This document shows positions 1 to 8,542 of a stretch of DNA of 64,000 nucleotides, one piece after another. Source of the stretch: CBDDLD01 sp965250025 (GTDB lineage: Bacteria > Bacteroidota > Bacteroidia > Flavobacteriales > Flavobacteriaceae). Made by a program: the position numbers and the translations under genes. Under the pieces are notes generated by a model. The model saw only the letters and a program-made list of their open reading frames with translations, did no database searches and had not been told where the DNA came from. The stretch spans positions 496,001-560,000 of the forward strand of contig OZ252283.1 in assembly GCA_965250025.1 (NCBI GenBank), written 5' to 3'. Numbering within the stretch: the first letter of the stretch is position 1; the number at the start of each line of letters is the position of its first letter.

Positions 1-1538
1 TAGGCGCATTAGTTGTAAATTATTTTGGCCATGGAGGAGAAGATGGCTTAGCCAAAGAGAGAATTTTTGATAAAGATGATGCTCAGGAAGTTAATAACAT
101 TTGTAAGTTCAATTGTTTTGTCACAGTAACATGCGAGTATACAAAATTTGATGACCCCGGAAGAGAAACAGCCGGAGAGTTTACTTTTTGGAATAAGAAT
201 GGTGGAGCAATTGGCTTAATTACTACGACACGACAAATTTTTGTAACAGTGGGTGTTTCGTATAATGAAATTTTAGAAGATTATATGTTTGCCATAGGCT
301 CAAATGATTACCCGACTATGGCAGAAGCACTGAGACTAACAAAAATTGATAATAGTATAGCTGGGATTTCACAAAAGCGATTAGTATTCTTTATTGGAGA
401 TCCGGCAATGAAATTAGCATTTCCTGATCCAGATATAAGGCTAACAGCTATTAATGATGTGCCATTAGGCCAACAAACAGATGTTCTTGAAGCCTTGAGT
501 TACACAAAATTGTCAGGTGAGGTCACAGATGAAGCAGGTAATTTATTGTCAAATTACAATGGGATAGTAACGGTTACGGTATTCGATAAACCAATAGACA
601 GACAAACATTGGCTAATGATGGTATTTCCGATGGCGGTCAACTTATACGACTGGATTATCAGACCTTAGGAGAGATCATTTTTAGGGGTCAGGCAACGGT
701 AGAGAGCGGTAAGTTTGATGTGGATTTTGTAGTGCCTAGAGACATAGGGATTCCGGTAGGTAATGGAAGAGTAAACTTTTACAGTCAAACATCAAGCCCT
801 CTGTCAGATCAGGCAGGTGCTAGTTTTGATATACAAGTTGGAGGCATTAATGAAAATGCAGCAGAGGATAATCAGGGGCCGTTGATAGAATTGTTTATGA
901 ATGATGAAAACTTTGTGTCTGGCGGTATCACCAATGAATCACCAACACTACTGGCAAAACTACAAGATGATAATGGAATTAATACAGCAAGTGGAATTGG
1001 ACACGATATTACAGCCATCCTTGATGGTGATGAAACCAATCCATTTGTACTCAATGATTACTATCAGGCTGATGTAGATAATTATCAAAGGGGGTCATTA
1101 GCATATCCTTTTAGGGATTTGAAACCTGGTTTACATACTTTAACCCTCAAAGCTTGGGATGTATACAACAACTCTTCCACAGCAGAAATACAATTTACAG
1201 TATTTGATGAAGATGAAGAGTTGGTGATTACTAATGTGTTAAATTATCCTAACCCTTTTGTTAATTACACCGAGTTTTGGTTCAATCATAACAGTTCGGA
1301 AGCACTCGATGTTTCGGTGCAAATTTTCACTATTTCCGGTAAGCTGGTTAGAACATTAAATGGGCAAACTACGGGCGGGAGTAAAACAACAAGCTCACTT
1401 TCCAAGGATATTGTATGGGACGGAAGAGATGATTTTGGAGATAAAATAGGAAAAGGCGTATATGTTTATAAACTAAAAGTGAGATCTAACCGTTTAAATA
1501 AGCAAGTTGAAAAGATTCAAAAACTTGTCATACTCTAA
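1..1538 (+). CDS. porU: Type IX secretion sortase PorU, C-terminal part (5' end outside window)
   Basis: The reading frame is open from base 3, so this is the last ~511 codons of a larger gene. PorU is the C25 (gingipain-family) cysteine peptidase of the type IX system. On the outer membrane it removes C-terminal sorting domains and attaches cargo to anionic LPS. The catalytic pair is visible: His in NYFGHGGEDG (codon at 30-32) and Cys in VTCEYTKFDDP (codon at 132-134). After the peptidase come beta-rich Ig-like regions and a C-terminal FlgD-like domain (NYPNPF...WDGRDDFGDKIGKGVYVYKL), the retained CTD usual in PorU. The next gene is porV, the normal partner, which supports the call. Only the upstream part, with signal peptide and N-terminal domains, is missing, because of the window edge. 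Confidence 0.93.
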   Translation, partial: GALVVNYFGHGGEDGLAKERIFDKDDAQEVNNICKFNCFVTVTCEYTKFDDPGRETAGEFTFWNKNGGAIGLITTTRQIFVTVGVSYNEILEDYMFAIGSNDYPTMAEALRLTKIDNSIAGISQKRLVFFIGDPAMKLAFPDPDIRLTAINDVPLGQQTDVLEALSYTKLSGEVTDEAGNLLSNYNGIVTVTVFDKPIDRQTLANDGISDGGQLIRLDYQTLGEIIFRGQATVESGKFDVDFVVPRDIGIPVGNGRVNFYSQTSSPLSDQAGASFDIQVGGINENAAEDNQGPLIELFMNDENFVSGGITNESPTLLAKLQDDNGINTASGIGHDITAILDGDETNPFVLNDYYQADVDNYQRGSLAYPFRDLKPGLHTLTLKAWDVYNNSSTAEIQFTVFDEDEELVITNVLNYPNPFVNYTEFWFNHNSSEALDVSVQIFTISGKLVRTLNGQTTGGSKTTSSLSKDIVWDGRDDFGDKIGKGVYVYKLKVRSNRLNKQVEKIQKLVIL

Positions 1539-1554
1539 TAAAAAATTATATTTG
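1525..1554 (+). promoter_or_regulatory. porV promoter (TTG-N19-TATATTTG)
   Basis: The -33 TTG is at 1525-1527 and the -7 TATATTTG at 1547-1554, with a 19-base spacer. This is a full match to the Bacteroidota housekeeping consensus TTG-N17-23-TAnnTTTG. It overlaps the 3' end of porU, so porV can be expressed independently of porU. Confidence 0.7.
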
Positions 1555-1564
1555 CTAATGAATT

Positions 1565-1582
1565 AATACTCACTCGAGTATT
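1565..1582 (+). promoter_or_regulatory. Inverted repeat in the porV leader
   Basis: AATACTC-ACTC-GAGTATT is a perfect 7-bp inverted repeat with a 4-base loop, between the porV -7 box and the start codon. It could be an mRNA hairpin or a protein-binding site. No function is assigned. Confidence 0.4.
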
Positions 1583-1603
1583 TATATGAACACTGAATTA
1601 CTT

Positions 1604-2863
1604 ATGAAGAATTACATCTTAACCTTTATTGTACTTATCACACTTAACATAACCTATGCTCAGGATAATACAGTAGTTATTCCAAGAGCCGATGATAGTA
1701 GAGTGATTACTACTGGGGTGCCTTTTATGTTGATAGCGCCAGATGCAAGAGCAGCCGGTATGGGAGATATTGGAGTAGCAACCTCAGTAGACGGGTTTTC
1801 TCAACAATGGAATCCATCAAAATATGTGTTTTCTGAATCAAAATCAGGAGTAGGACTAAGTTATACACCCTATTTGAGTCGACTTGTTAACGATATATCA
1901 ATAGGATATTTAACCTATTATAATAGACTAACAGAGTATAGTGCCATATCTGCAAGTTTTAAATACTTTAGTTTAGGAGAAATTACATTAACGCAAGATG
2001 AAAACGATCCTGGGGTTAATGTAAAGCCTAATGAATTTACTGCAGATGTAGCATATACATTACGACTGGCAGATCAGTTTGCAATGTCAGTTGCGGTACG
2101 ATTTTTACGTTCAGATTTACGTATAGATCAAGTGCCTGGGAATAATGCCAGACCGGCAAACACTTTTGGAGCAGATATTACAGGATATTACCAAAGTGAA
2201 GAAGAGGCATATAATGACTTCAACGGAAGATGGAGAGCAGGTTTTGCAATTCAGAATCTTGGGCCTAAGTTCAAATATGATGATGGTGGACGTGAAAATT
2301 TCCAGCCAACAACATTAAGACTAGGAGGAGGATTCGATTTTATCTTTGATGAGTTTAATAAATTAGCGATTACAGCAGAAGCTTCAAAACTATTAGTGCC
2401 AACTCCACCTATACTTGGTGATGAGTATGAGTTTACAGATAATAATGGTAATGGCACCTATGAAGAAGATGAAGATGATTTGGTTGGATTTCCAAATAGT
2501 CCAACACGAAGCGACATTATAATAGAAGGGCAAGATAATGACGTAAGCTTCTTATCAGGCGTTTTCCAATCTTTTGGAGATGCACCTGGTGGATTTAGTG
2601 AAGAGCTAAAAGAGTTTACTTGGGCTATAGGTGCGGAATATACCTACCAGAACTCCTTTGCATTCAGAGCAGGATATTTTAATGAGTCCGAAGATAAAGG
2701 GGCGCGAAAGTTTTTTGCGTTGGGCGCCGGATTTAAGTACACCACTATTAATATAGATCTTTCTTATCTATTCTCAGCGTCTAAGGTACAAAGCCCATTA
2801 GAAAATACGTTGAGATTCTCTCTAACCTTCAATTTTGGTGATGGAGAATACAGTGAGTATTAA
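1604..2863 (+). CDS. porV: Type IX secretion outer membrane protein PorV (LptO)
   Basis: About 419 residues. PorV is an outer membrane beta-barrel of the FadL-like family that shuttles type IX cargo from the SprA translocon to the PorU attachment complex. Visible features are a signal peptide (MKNYILTFIVLITLNITYA, then Q), the N-terminal PFMLIAPDARAAGMGDIGVA segment typical of PorV, and many alternating beta strands ending in NTLRFSLTFNFGDGEYSEY. An in-frame ATG at 1586 would add six residues before the signal peptide. I prefer 1604 because it starts the classic signal sequence. It lies 65 bases after porU, with its own promoter and a stem-loop in the leader. Confidence 0.93.
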   Translation: MKNYILTFIVLITLNITYAQDNTVVIPRADDSRVITTGVPFMLIAPDARAAGMGDIGVATSVDGFSQQWNPSKYVFSESKSGVGLSYTPYLSRLVNDISIGYLTYYNRLTEYSAISASFKYFSLGEITLTQDENDPGVNVKPNEFTADVAYTLRLADQFAMSVAVRFLRSDLRIDQVPGNNARPANTFGADITGYYQSEEEAYNDFNGRWRAGFAIQNLGPKFKYDDGGRENFQPTTLRLGGGFDFIFDEFNKLAITAEASKLLVPTPPILGDEYEFTDNNGNGTYEEDEDDLVGFPNSPTRSDIIIEGQDNDVSFLSGVFQSFGDAPGGFSEELKEFTWAIGAEYTYQNSFAFRAGYFNESEDKGARKFFALGAGFKYTTINIDLSYLFSASKVQSPLENTLRFSLTFNFGDGEYSEY

Positions 2864-2887
2864 AATGTAAATAACCAGAATACATTT

Positions 2888-2917
2888 AAACTATTGTTGA
2901 AAAGCAATAGTTTTTTT
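2888..2917 (+). terminator. Rho-independent terminator after porV
   Basis: A 9-bp stem AAACTATTG / CAATAGTTT with an 8-base loop is followed by a run of T (2911-2917). It sits 25 bases after the porV stop and separates porV from cdd. Confidence 0.8.
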
Positions 2918-2937
2918 GTCTAAAAAAGGGAAGTAAA

Positions 2938-3420
2938 ATGAAGCCATTGAAAATTGAAACCGAATTAGAAGTCTATGACAATTTGGAAGAACTTCCTGCT
3001 GAAATTAAAAGCTTGATGTATAAGGCCATTGAAGCAAGGGAAAAGGCTTATGCGCCGTACTCTAAATTTAATGTGGGTGCCGCTGTATTATTAGAAAATG
3101 GAGAAGTCATAACAGGAAGTAATCAGGAAAATGCATCATACCCATCAGGGTTATGTGCCGAACGTACGGCGGTTTACTATGCCGGAGCAAAATTTCCAGA
3201 TTCAAAACTACAGATCATGGCTATTTCAGCATCGTCGCAAAAGCAAGTCACAGATCAGCCCATACCACCATGCGGTGCCTGTCGACAAGCAATTGCAGAA
3301 TACGAATTAAAACAGGAATCGCCAATTGAGATTTATTTTATGGGGGCTAAAGGAAAAGTTGTGAAATCGAAATCATTAGCAAACTTATTACCTATGCTTT
3401 TTAAAAACTCAGTACTATAA
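2938..3420 (+). CDS. cdd: Cytidine deaminase
   Basis: 160 residues. It converts cytidine or deoxycytidine to uridine or deoxyuridine in pyrimidine salvage, in the cytoplasm. The homotetrameric CDA zinc site is complete: Cys73 and catalytic Glu75 in GLCAERTAV, then Cys112 and Cys115 in PCGACRQ. The substrate-binding NVGAA segment and the PYSKF motif lie at about 40-50. The length fits the compact CDA class plus a ~20-residue N-terminal extension. It starts at ATG 2938 after an A/G-rich leader (aagggaagtaaa). It is flanked by terminator-bounded porV and the promoter of pdhA, so it probably forms a single-gene unit. Confidence 0.95.
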   Translation: MKPLKIETELEVYDNLEELPAEIKSLMYKAIEAREKAYAPYSKFNVGAAVLLENGEVITGSNQENASYPSGLCAERTAVYYAGAKFPDSKLQIMAISASSQKQVTDQPIPPCGACRQAIAEYELKQESPIEIYFMGAKGKVVKSKSLANLLPMLFKNSVL

Positions 3421-3475
3421 CGATATCGTATCTTTTTAAAGATCAATTACCACTTTTTTTACCTGTTAGTGTTTT

Positions 3476-3503
3476 TTGATTACTAACTATTGTCTTATTT
3501 TTG
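3476..3503 (+). promoter_or_regulatory. pdhA promoter (TTG-N17-TATTTTTG)
   Basis: TTG at 3476-3478, a 17-base spacer, then TATTTTTG at 3496-3503, 29 bases before the pdhA ATG. It fits the Bacteroidota consensus and would drive pdhA and the E2 gene. Confidence 0.7.
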
Positions 3504-3532
3504 TTATTCGTTTATTAAGATAGAAATAGGCA

Positions 3533-4531
3533 ATGCAAAAAGTAACTAAAGAAACATATCTTAAATGGTATGAAGACATGCTGTTTTGGCGAAAATTCGA
3601 AGACAAACTGGCAGCAGTATACATTCAACAAAAAGTTAGAGGGTTTTTACACTTGTATAATGGGCAAGAGGCTGTATTAGCTGGAGCGTTACATGCCATG
3701 GACCTTACCAAAGATAAAATGATTACTGCGTACCGTAACCACGTTCAGCCTATCGGTATGGGCGAAGACCCAAAACGCGTTATGGCAGAATTGTATGGTA
3801 AAGCAACAGGAACTTCTCAAGGGCTCGGAGGCTCAATGCACATATTCTCTAAAGAGCATAGGTTCTATGGAGGTCATGGTATTGTCGGAGGTCAAATACC
3901 TCTAGGTGCCGGAATAGCATTTGGAGATAAATATCACGATAGTGATGCTGTAACATTATGTTGTTTTGGAGATGGAGCTGCTAGGCAAGGATCATTACAT
4001 GAAACCTTTAACTTGGCAATGCTTTGGAAACTACCTGTGGTGTTTGTTTGCGAAAATAACGGTTATGCAATGGGAACCTCAGTAGAGCGTACGGCTAATC
4101 ATACGGAGATATGGAAATTGGGCTTAGGTTATGAAATGCCATGCGGTCCTGTAGATGGGATGAATCCTGTGAAGGTTGCTGAGGCGTTTGATGAAGCCAT
4201 TCAGCGTGCACGACGAGGAGATGGACCAACATTTTTAGAACTTAAGACATACCGATATAGAGGGCATTCAATGAGTGATGCTCAACACTATAGAACAAAA
4301 GAAGAAGTAGAGGAATACAAAAAGATTGATCCTATAACTCAGGTAAAAGATATTATACTTGAAAATAAGTATGCCTCTGAAGAAGATATAAAAGTAATTG
4401 ACAAGCGTGTGAAAGATTTGGTAAGCGAATGCGAAAAGTTTGCGGAAGAATCTCCATATCCTGAAAAGCAGGTGATGTACGATTCGGTATACGAGCAAGA
4501 AGATTATCCATTTTTACCTCATAAATTATAA
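3533..4531 (+). CDS. pdhA: Pyruvate dehydrogenase E1 component, alpha subunit
   Basis: 332 residues. It is the thiamine-diphosphate subunit that decarboxylates pyruvate and passes the acetyl group to the lipoyl arm of E2. The ThDP/Mg motif is clear: GDG at 146-148 and ENN ending at 176. The E1-alpha signatures GGSMHIFSKEHRFYGGHGIVGGQ and the phosphorylation-loop-like YRYRGHSMSDAQHYR are also present. Its stop lies 3 bases from the start of the E2 gene, so the two are co-transcribed. The E1-beta gene, which a two-subunit E1 needs, is not in this window and must be elsewhere. A branched-chain oxoacid E1-alpha is the main alternative, but the motifs and the pairing with this E2 favour pyruvate. 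Confidence 0.93.
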   Translation: MQKVTKETYLKWYEDMLFWRKFEDKLAAVYIQQKVRGFLHLYNGQEAVLAGALHAMDLTKDKMITAYRNHVQPIGMGEDPKRVMAELYGKATGTSQGLGGSMHIFSKEHRFYGGHGIVGGQIPLGAGIAFGDKYHDSDAVTLCCFGDGAARQGSLHETFNLAMLWKLPVVFVCENNGYAMGTSVERTANHTEIWKLGLGYEMPCGPVDGMNPVKVAEAFDEAIQRARRGDGPTFLELKTYRYRGHSMSDAQHYRTKEEVEEYKKIDPITQVKDIILENKYASEEDIKVIDKRVKDLVSECEKFAEESPYPEKQVMYDSVYEQEDYPFLPHKL

Positions 4532-4534
4532 GTT

Positions 4535-6157
4535 ATGGCAGAAGTAATAAACATGCCTCGATTGAGTGATACCATGGAGGAAGGTACAGTAGCTGCATGG
4601 TTGAAAAACGTTGGAGATAAAGTAGAAGAAGGTGATATCTTAGCCGAGATCGAAACAGACAAGGCTACTATGGAGTTTGAGTCTTTTTATGAAGGTACAC
4701 TACTGCATATAGGCGTACAGGAAGGCGAAACTACTAAAGTAGATGAATTGCTCGCTATAATAGGAGAAGAAGGTGAAGATATTTCAGGATTGTTAAACGG
4801 AAAGATTACAACATCCGAAACTAAGCCAGAGACTACTGAAGCTACTCAAGATGTTTCTGATGTAGACTTTTCAGAAGAAAATGTTGAGATTCCTGAAGGC
4901 GTAACAGTAGTTACCATGCCTCGATTGAGTGATACTATGGAAGAAGGTACAGTAGCTTCATGGTTAAAGAAAGTTGGAGATGCTGTTGAAGAAGGCGATA
5001 TATTGGCCGAGATTGAGACAGATAAAGCCACTATGGAGTTTGAATCTTTTCAGTCAGGAACCTTACTGTACGTGGGATTAGAAGAAGGAGATTCTGCCAA
5101 AGTAGATGCCTTATTGGCCATAATAGGTCCAGAAGGTACCGACGTTTCTAACATTGCTAAGAATTTTAAAGTATCTGATAGTACTTCTGAGTCGAAAGAA
5201 ATAGCTGAACCTGTACAACAAGAAGTGTCTGTATCAGTTTCAGAAGAAAAGACTCCTAAAGAAACCGTCAATACAGTTGTAACTAATTCTGCAAATGGCA
5301 GAATATTAGCTTCGCCATTAGCTAAAAAAATAGCAGAAGAGAAAGGCATTCAGTTATCTCAAGTTAGAGGTACAGGTGAAAACGGACGTATTATAAAACG
5401 AGATGTAGAAAGCTTTAAGCCAGAGCAAGCAACGACATCATCTGCGCCGGTAGCTAAGTTTGTGCCAACCGGTCAGGAAGACTTTGACGAAGTGGCTAAC
5501 TCAAACATGCGTAAGGCTATTGCAAAGAACTTAGCGAAATCTAAGTTCACAGCACCACATTATTATCTCAATGTGGAATTTGACATGGATAATGCCATAG
5601 CATTTAGAAAACAATACAATTCGTTACCGGATACAAAAATATCATTTAATGATATGATCGTTAAAGCATGTGCTTTAGCATTGCGTCAACACCCTCAGGT
5701 GAATTCACAATGGTTCGATGATAAAATGCGATTGAATAATCATGTGCATATCGGAGTAGCAGTAGCTGTACCTGATGGTCTGGTAGTTCCGGTAGTACGT
5801 TTTGCAAATGAGCAAAGCTTACCGCAAATAGGAGCAGCAGTTAAAGATTATGCAGTACGTGCAAGAAATAAAAAGCTGACTTTAGATGAAATGGAAGGTA
5901 GTACCTTTACCATTTCTAATTTAGGAATGTTTGGTATTGAAAGCTTTACTTCAATAATCAATCAACCTAATTCAGCAATATTATCTGTAGGAGCAATAGT
6001 TCAGAAACCAGTAGTGAAAGATGGACAGATTGTTGCAGGTAACACGATGAAGTTAACTATGGCATGCGATCATAGAACTGTCGATGGCGCTACAGGTGCG
6101 GAGTTCCTGCAAACTTTAAAAGGTTACATCGAGAATCCAGTTACCATGTTGGTATAG
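4535..6157 (+). CDS. Pyruvate dehydrogenase E2 (dihydrolipoamide acetyltransferase), two lipoyl domains
   Basis: 540 residues. This core enzyme of the pyruvate dehydrogenase complex transfers acetyl from lipoamide to CoA. Domain order: lipoyl domain 1 (about 1-75, lipoyl-Lys43 in ETDKATME), an acidic linker, lipoyl domain 2 (about 122-200, Lys164, same motif), a long Ser/Thr/Glu-rich linker, the E3/E1-binding domain (about 255-290, ASPLAKKIAEEKG...GTGENGRI), and the catalytic domain with the active-site DHRTVDG (His513, Asp517) near the C terminus. The two lipoyl domains are nearly the same in DNA and exactly 363 bases apart, a sign of internal duplication. The gene directly follows pdhA and is closed by a strong terminator. 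Confidence 0.95.
   Translation: MAEVINMPRLSDTMEEGTVAAWLKNVGDKVEEGDILAEIETDKATMEFESFYEGTLLHIGVQEGETTKVDELLAIIGEEGEDISGLLNGKITTSETKPETTEATQDVSDVDFSEENVEIPEGVTVVTMPRLSDTMEEGTVASWLKKVGDAVEEGDILAEIETDKATMEFESFQSGTLLYVGLEEGDSAKVDALLAIIGPEGTDVSNIAKNFKVSDSTSESKEIAEPVQQEVSVSVSEEKTPKETVNTVVTNSANGRILASPLAKKIAEEKGIQLSQVRGTGENGRIIKRDVESFKPEQATTSSAPVAKFVPTGQEDFDEVANSNMRKAIAKNLAKSKFTAPHYYLNVEFDMDNAIAFRKQYNSLPDTKISFNDMIVKACALALRQHPQVNSQWFDDKMRLNNHVHIGVAVAVPDGLVVPVVRFANEQSLPQIGAAVKDYAVRARNKKLTLDEMEGSTFTISNLGMFGIESFTSIINQPNSAILSVGAIVQKPVVKDGQIVAGNTMKLTMACDHRTVDGATGAEFLQTLKGYIENPVTMLV
4553..5053 (+). repeat. Intragenic tandem duplication of the lipoyl domain
   Basis: About 138 bases from 4553 recur, with scattered mostly synonymous changes, from 4916 (offset 363 bases, 121 codons). 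Both copies encode PRLSDTMEEGTVA...ETDKATMEFES. Confidence 0.85.
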
Positions 6158-6183
6158 GGACCTTGTTAGTATAAATGAATATT

Positions 6184-6217
6184 AAATCCTATTTCATTGT
6201 TTTGAAATGGGATTTTT
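6184..6217 (+). terminator. Terminator after the pdhA-E2 unit
   Basis: A 13-bp stem AAATCCTATTTCA / TGAAATGGGATTT (one G-T pair) with a 6-base loop and a T run (6212-6217), 27 bases after the E2 stop. Confidence 0.85.
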
Positions 6218-6244
6218 TATATTTAAGACTATAAAAACAAAAAA

Positions 6245-7186
6245 ATGAGGAGAATTTTAGGATTAATAGTACCAGCTGTATTATTTATGAGCTATACAAG
6301 TTGTAGATCCATGCAGGTTTCTGAGCATGAACTAAAGGCTATTGTGGAGTACTTGGCATCAGATGAAATTAATGGAAGAGACACTGGCTCTGAAGGTATA
6401 GAAAAGGCAGCAACTTATGTAGAAAACTATTTTAAAAAAAGTGGGATACCCCCATTTTATGATTCGTACAGAGATGAATTTAAGGTCGAAGAGATTGAAG
6501 CATTTAACGTTATTGGTGTCATCGAAGGCAGTGATCCTAAACTGAAAGACGAGTACATTATTATTGGTGCTCACTATGACCATATTGGGAATAAAGCTAA
6601 AATAATTGATGGTGATAAAATTGCTAATGGCGCGAATGATAATGCATCAGGAACAGCAACAGCAATGGTAATTGGAAAATATTTTGCAAAGACAAGGTCA
6701 AACAAAAGAAGTATCATTATAGCACTATTCTCAGCAGAAGAAGTAGGGCTGAAAGGATCAACACACTTAGCAGATCGGTTAAAATCACAGCATATTGATC
6801 TGTATGCAATGCTAAATTTTGAGATGACAGGAGTGCCATTTAAAGATAGAGCCTATGAAGCCCTTTTAACAGGTTATGATAAGTCTAATATGGCAGAAAA
6901 GATCAATGAATATGTTGGTGATACTTTTGTGGGAAGATCAGAAGTATCTGTTAAATATGATCTGTTCAAAAGGTCAGATAACTATCCGTTTTATGAAGTG
7001 TTTAAAGTACCATGTCAGACAATATCTAGTTGTGATCTTTCTAATTTTGATTATTACCATCACGTAGATGATGAAGCCGATAAGATAGATTATGCGCACA
7101 TGTCTGGTATAACAAATACGATTATTCCGGCTATAGAAACTATTGCAAATTCAGAAACAAAAGAAATAAAACTAAATGGAGAGTAA
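6245..7186 (+). CDS. M28-family zinc aminopeptidase, probable lipoprotein
   Basis: 313 residues. It is predicted to be an exported peptidase that trims N-terminal residues using two zinc ions. The N-terminal hydrophobic stretch ends at Cys20 (FMSYTSC), which looks like a lipobox, so it may be lipid-anchored in the envelope. The M28 zinc and catalytic residues are all visible: His110 (AHYDHIG), Asp132 (GANDNASG), Glu165/Glu166 (SAEEVG), Glu193 (NFEMTG) and His272/273 near the end (YYHHVDDEAD). The substrate is unknown. The SDR gene starts 11 bases before this one ends, so the two are translationally coupled. A strict cluster role is not evident. Confidence 0.88.
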   Translation: MRRILGLIVPAVLFMSYTSCRSMQVSEHELKAIVEYLASDEINGRDTGSEGIEKAATYVENYFKKSGIPPFYDSYRDEFKVEEIEAFNVIGVIEGSDPKLKDEYIIIGAHYDHIGNKAKIIDGDKIANGANDNASGTATAMVIGKYFAKTRSNKRSIIIALFSAEEVGLKGSTHLADRLKSQHIDLYAMLNFEMTGVPFKDRAYEALLTGYDKSNMAEKINEYVGDTFVGRSEVSVKYDLFKRSDNYPFYEVFKVPCQTISSCDLSNFDYYHHVDDEADKIDYAHMSGITNTIIPAIETIANSETKEIKLNGE

Positions 7187-7862
7187 GAACATCATCATTA
7201 CAGGAACAAGCCGAGGTATAGGTTTTGAGCTTGTGAAACTATTTGCAGAAAAGGGGCATCATGTTTTGGCGCTTTCCAGAAATACTAAGAGTATTAATAG
7301 TTTAGGGTTATCCAATGTGAAATCCTTACCCTGTGATCTATGTAAGAATGAAGATTATGAAAAAGTGAGAGCATACATTGAAACACATTGGGAAAAGGTC
7401 GATGTTTTAATCAATAATGCAGGAATGCTTCTCAATAAAACCTTTGCAGAGACCACAATTCAAGATTTTGAATTGGTCTACAGAACCAATGTGTTTGGAG
7501 TTTCTGAAATGACAAGAGTGGTTATTCCATACATGCGTAAAACCGGACATATAGTTACAATAAGTTCTATGGGAGGTGTGCAAGGCAGTATGAAATTCCC
7601 TGGATTAGCAGCATACAGTTCAAGTAAAGGTGCGGTGATAACATTGACCGAGTTATTGGCAGAAGAATATAAGGATTCTGGTCCAAGTTTTAATGTATTG
7701 GCTTTAGGAGCTGTACAAACCGAAATGTTGGAAGAAGCCTTTCCTGGTTATAAAGCGTCAACAAGTGCTTTAGAAATGGCAGAATACATCTATGATTTTT
7801 CATTGCAAGGACATCAATATTACAATGGTAAGCTGTTACAAGTATCCAATTCTACACCTTAA
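7176..7862 (+). CDS. Short-chain dehydrogenase/reductase
   Basis: 228 residues, cytoplasmic NAD(P)-dependent oxidoreductase. It has the classical SDR pattern: TGTSRGIG at 9-16 for cofactor binding, NNAG in the middle, the catalytic Ser in TISSMGG and YSSSKG (YxxxK). The length is slightly short for classical SDRs. It overlaps the upstream M28 gene by 11 bases and is followed within 3 bases by a HAD hydrolase, so the three are probably one transcript. The substrate cannot be read from sequence; related flavobacterial genes are usually annotated only as SDR family. Confidence 0.9.
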   Translation: MESKNIIITGTSRGIGFELVKLFAEKGHHVLALSRNTKSINSLGLSNVKSLPCDLCKNEDYEKVRAYIETHWEKVDVLINNAGMLLNKTFAETTIQDFELVYRTNVFGVSEMTRVVIPYMRKTGHIVTISSMGGVQGSMKFPGLAAYSSSKGAVITLTELLAEEYKDSGPSFNVLALGAVQTEMLEEAFPGYKASTSALEMAEYIYDFSLQGHQYYNGKLLQVSNSTP

Positions 7863-7864
7863 AT

Positions 7865-8512
7865 ATGTCCAAGTATAAATGCATCATATTCGATTGCGAT
7901 GGCGTGTTAGTGGATAGTGAAATTATTGGTAATAGTGTCATGGTGGCTATCGCTAATGAGTATGGCGCATCCATAGATTTAGATTATGCACTGCGTTATT
8001 TCAAAGGCAATGCTTTAGAGTACTGTTATCGACAGATAGAAGCCATTATTACAAAACCATTAGACTTCGACGATTTTGAAAACGAATATCGTAAACGTTC
8101 GTATGAGGCTTTTAGAGCGCAGATTACACCTATTAAAGGCATTAAGAACGTCATAAAACAATTAGATATTCCTTTTTGCGTGGCATCCAGTGGGCCAAAT
8201 AAGAAGATAGAACTGAATCTGGAGCTTACGGGCCTGTTGCCATATTTCAAAGACAAGATATTCAGCTGCTATACGATACAGAAGTGGAAGCCAGACCCTG
8301 CCGTATTCTTATGGGCAGCAAAAACCATGGGGTATTCACCATCAGAATGCTTGGTTATAGAAGATAGTCTGACTGGAGTTAGTGCAGCTATTAATGGAGG
8401 TTTTGATGTTTACGGATATACGGCATATGATTATAGAGAAGAATTGAAAACGAAGGCTACTAAAGTATTTAATGATATGAATAGCCTGATAAATCTTATT
8501 AATAATGCCTGA
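7865..8512 (+). CDS. HAD-superfamily hydrolase (beta-phosphoglucomutase-like)
   Basis: 215 residues. All HAD motifs are present: the nucleophile motif FDCDGVLVDSE at the N terminus, motif II Ser in CVASSGPNKK, the Lys in QKWKPDP, and the acidic motif IEDSLTGV. A helical cap inserted after motif I marks subfamily IA, the group with beta-phosphoglucomutase and sugar-phosphate phosphatases. It is likely a small phosphatase or phosphomutase for a sugar phosphate or nucleotide. It starts 2 bases after the SDR stop and belongs to the same operon. The exact substrate is unknown. Confidence 0.88.
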   Translation: MSKYKCIIFDCDGVLVDSEIIGNSVMVAIANEYGASIDLDYALRYFKGNALEYCYRQIEAIITKPLDFDDFENEYRKRSYEAFRAQITPIKGIKNVIKQLDIPFCVASSGPNKKIELNLELTGLLPYFKDKIFSCYTIQKWKPDPAVFLWAAKTMGYSPSECLVIEDSLTGVSAAINGGFDVYGYTAYDYREELKTKATKVFNDMNSLINLINNA

Positions 8513-8539
8513 CAATTTTTATATTTATGTAAAAATTGT
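8512..8539 (+). promoter_or_regulatory. Stem-loop directly before the haloperoxidase-fusion start codon
   Basis: A perfect 10-bp inverted repeat ACAATTTTTA / TAAAAATTGT with an 8-base loop, ending 3 bases before the ATG at 8543. No T run follows on the plus strand, so a classic terminator is unlikely. It may hide the translation start or bind a protein. Confidence 0.4.
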
Positions 8540-8542
8540 TGA

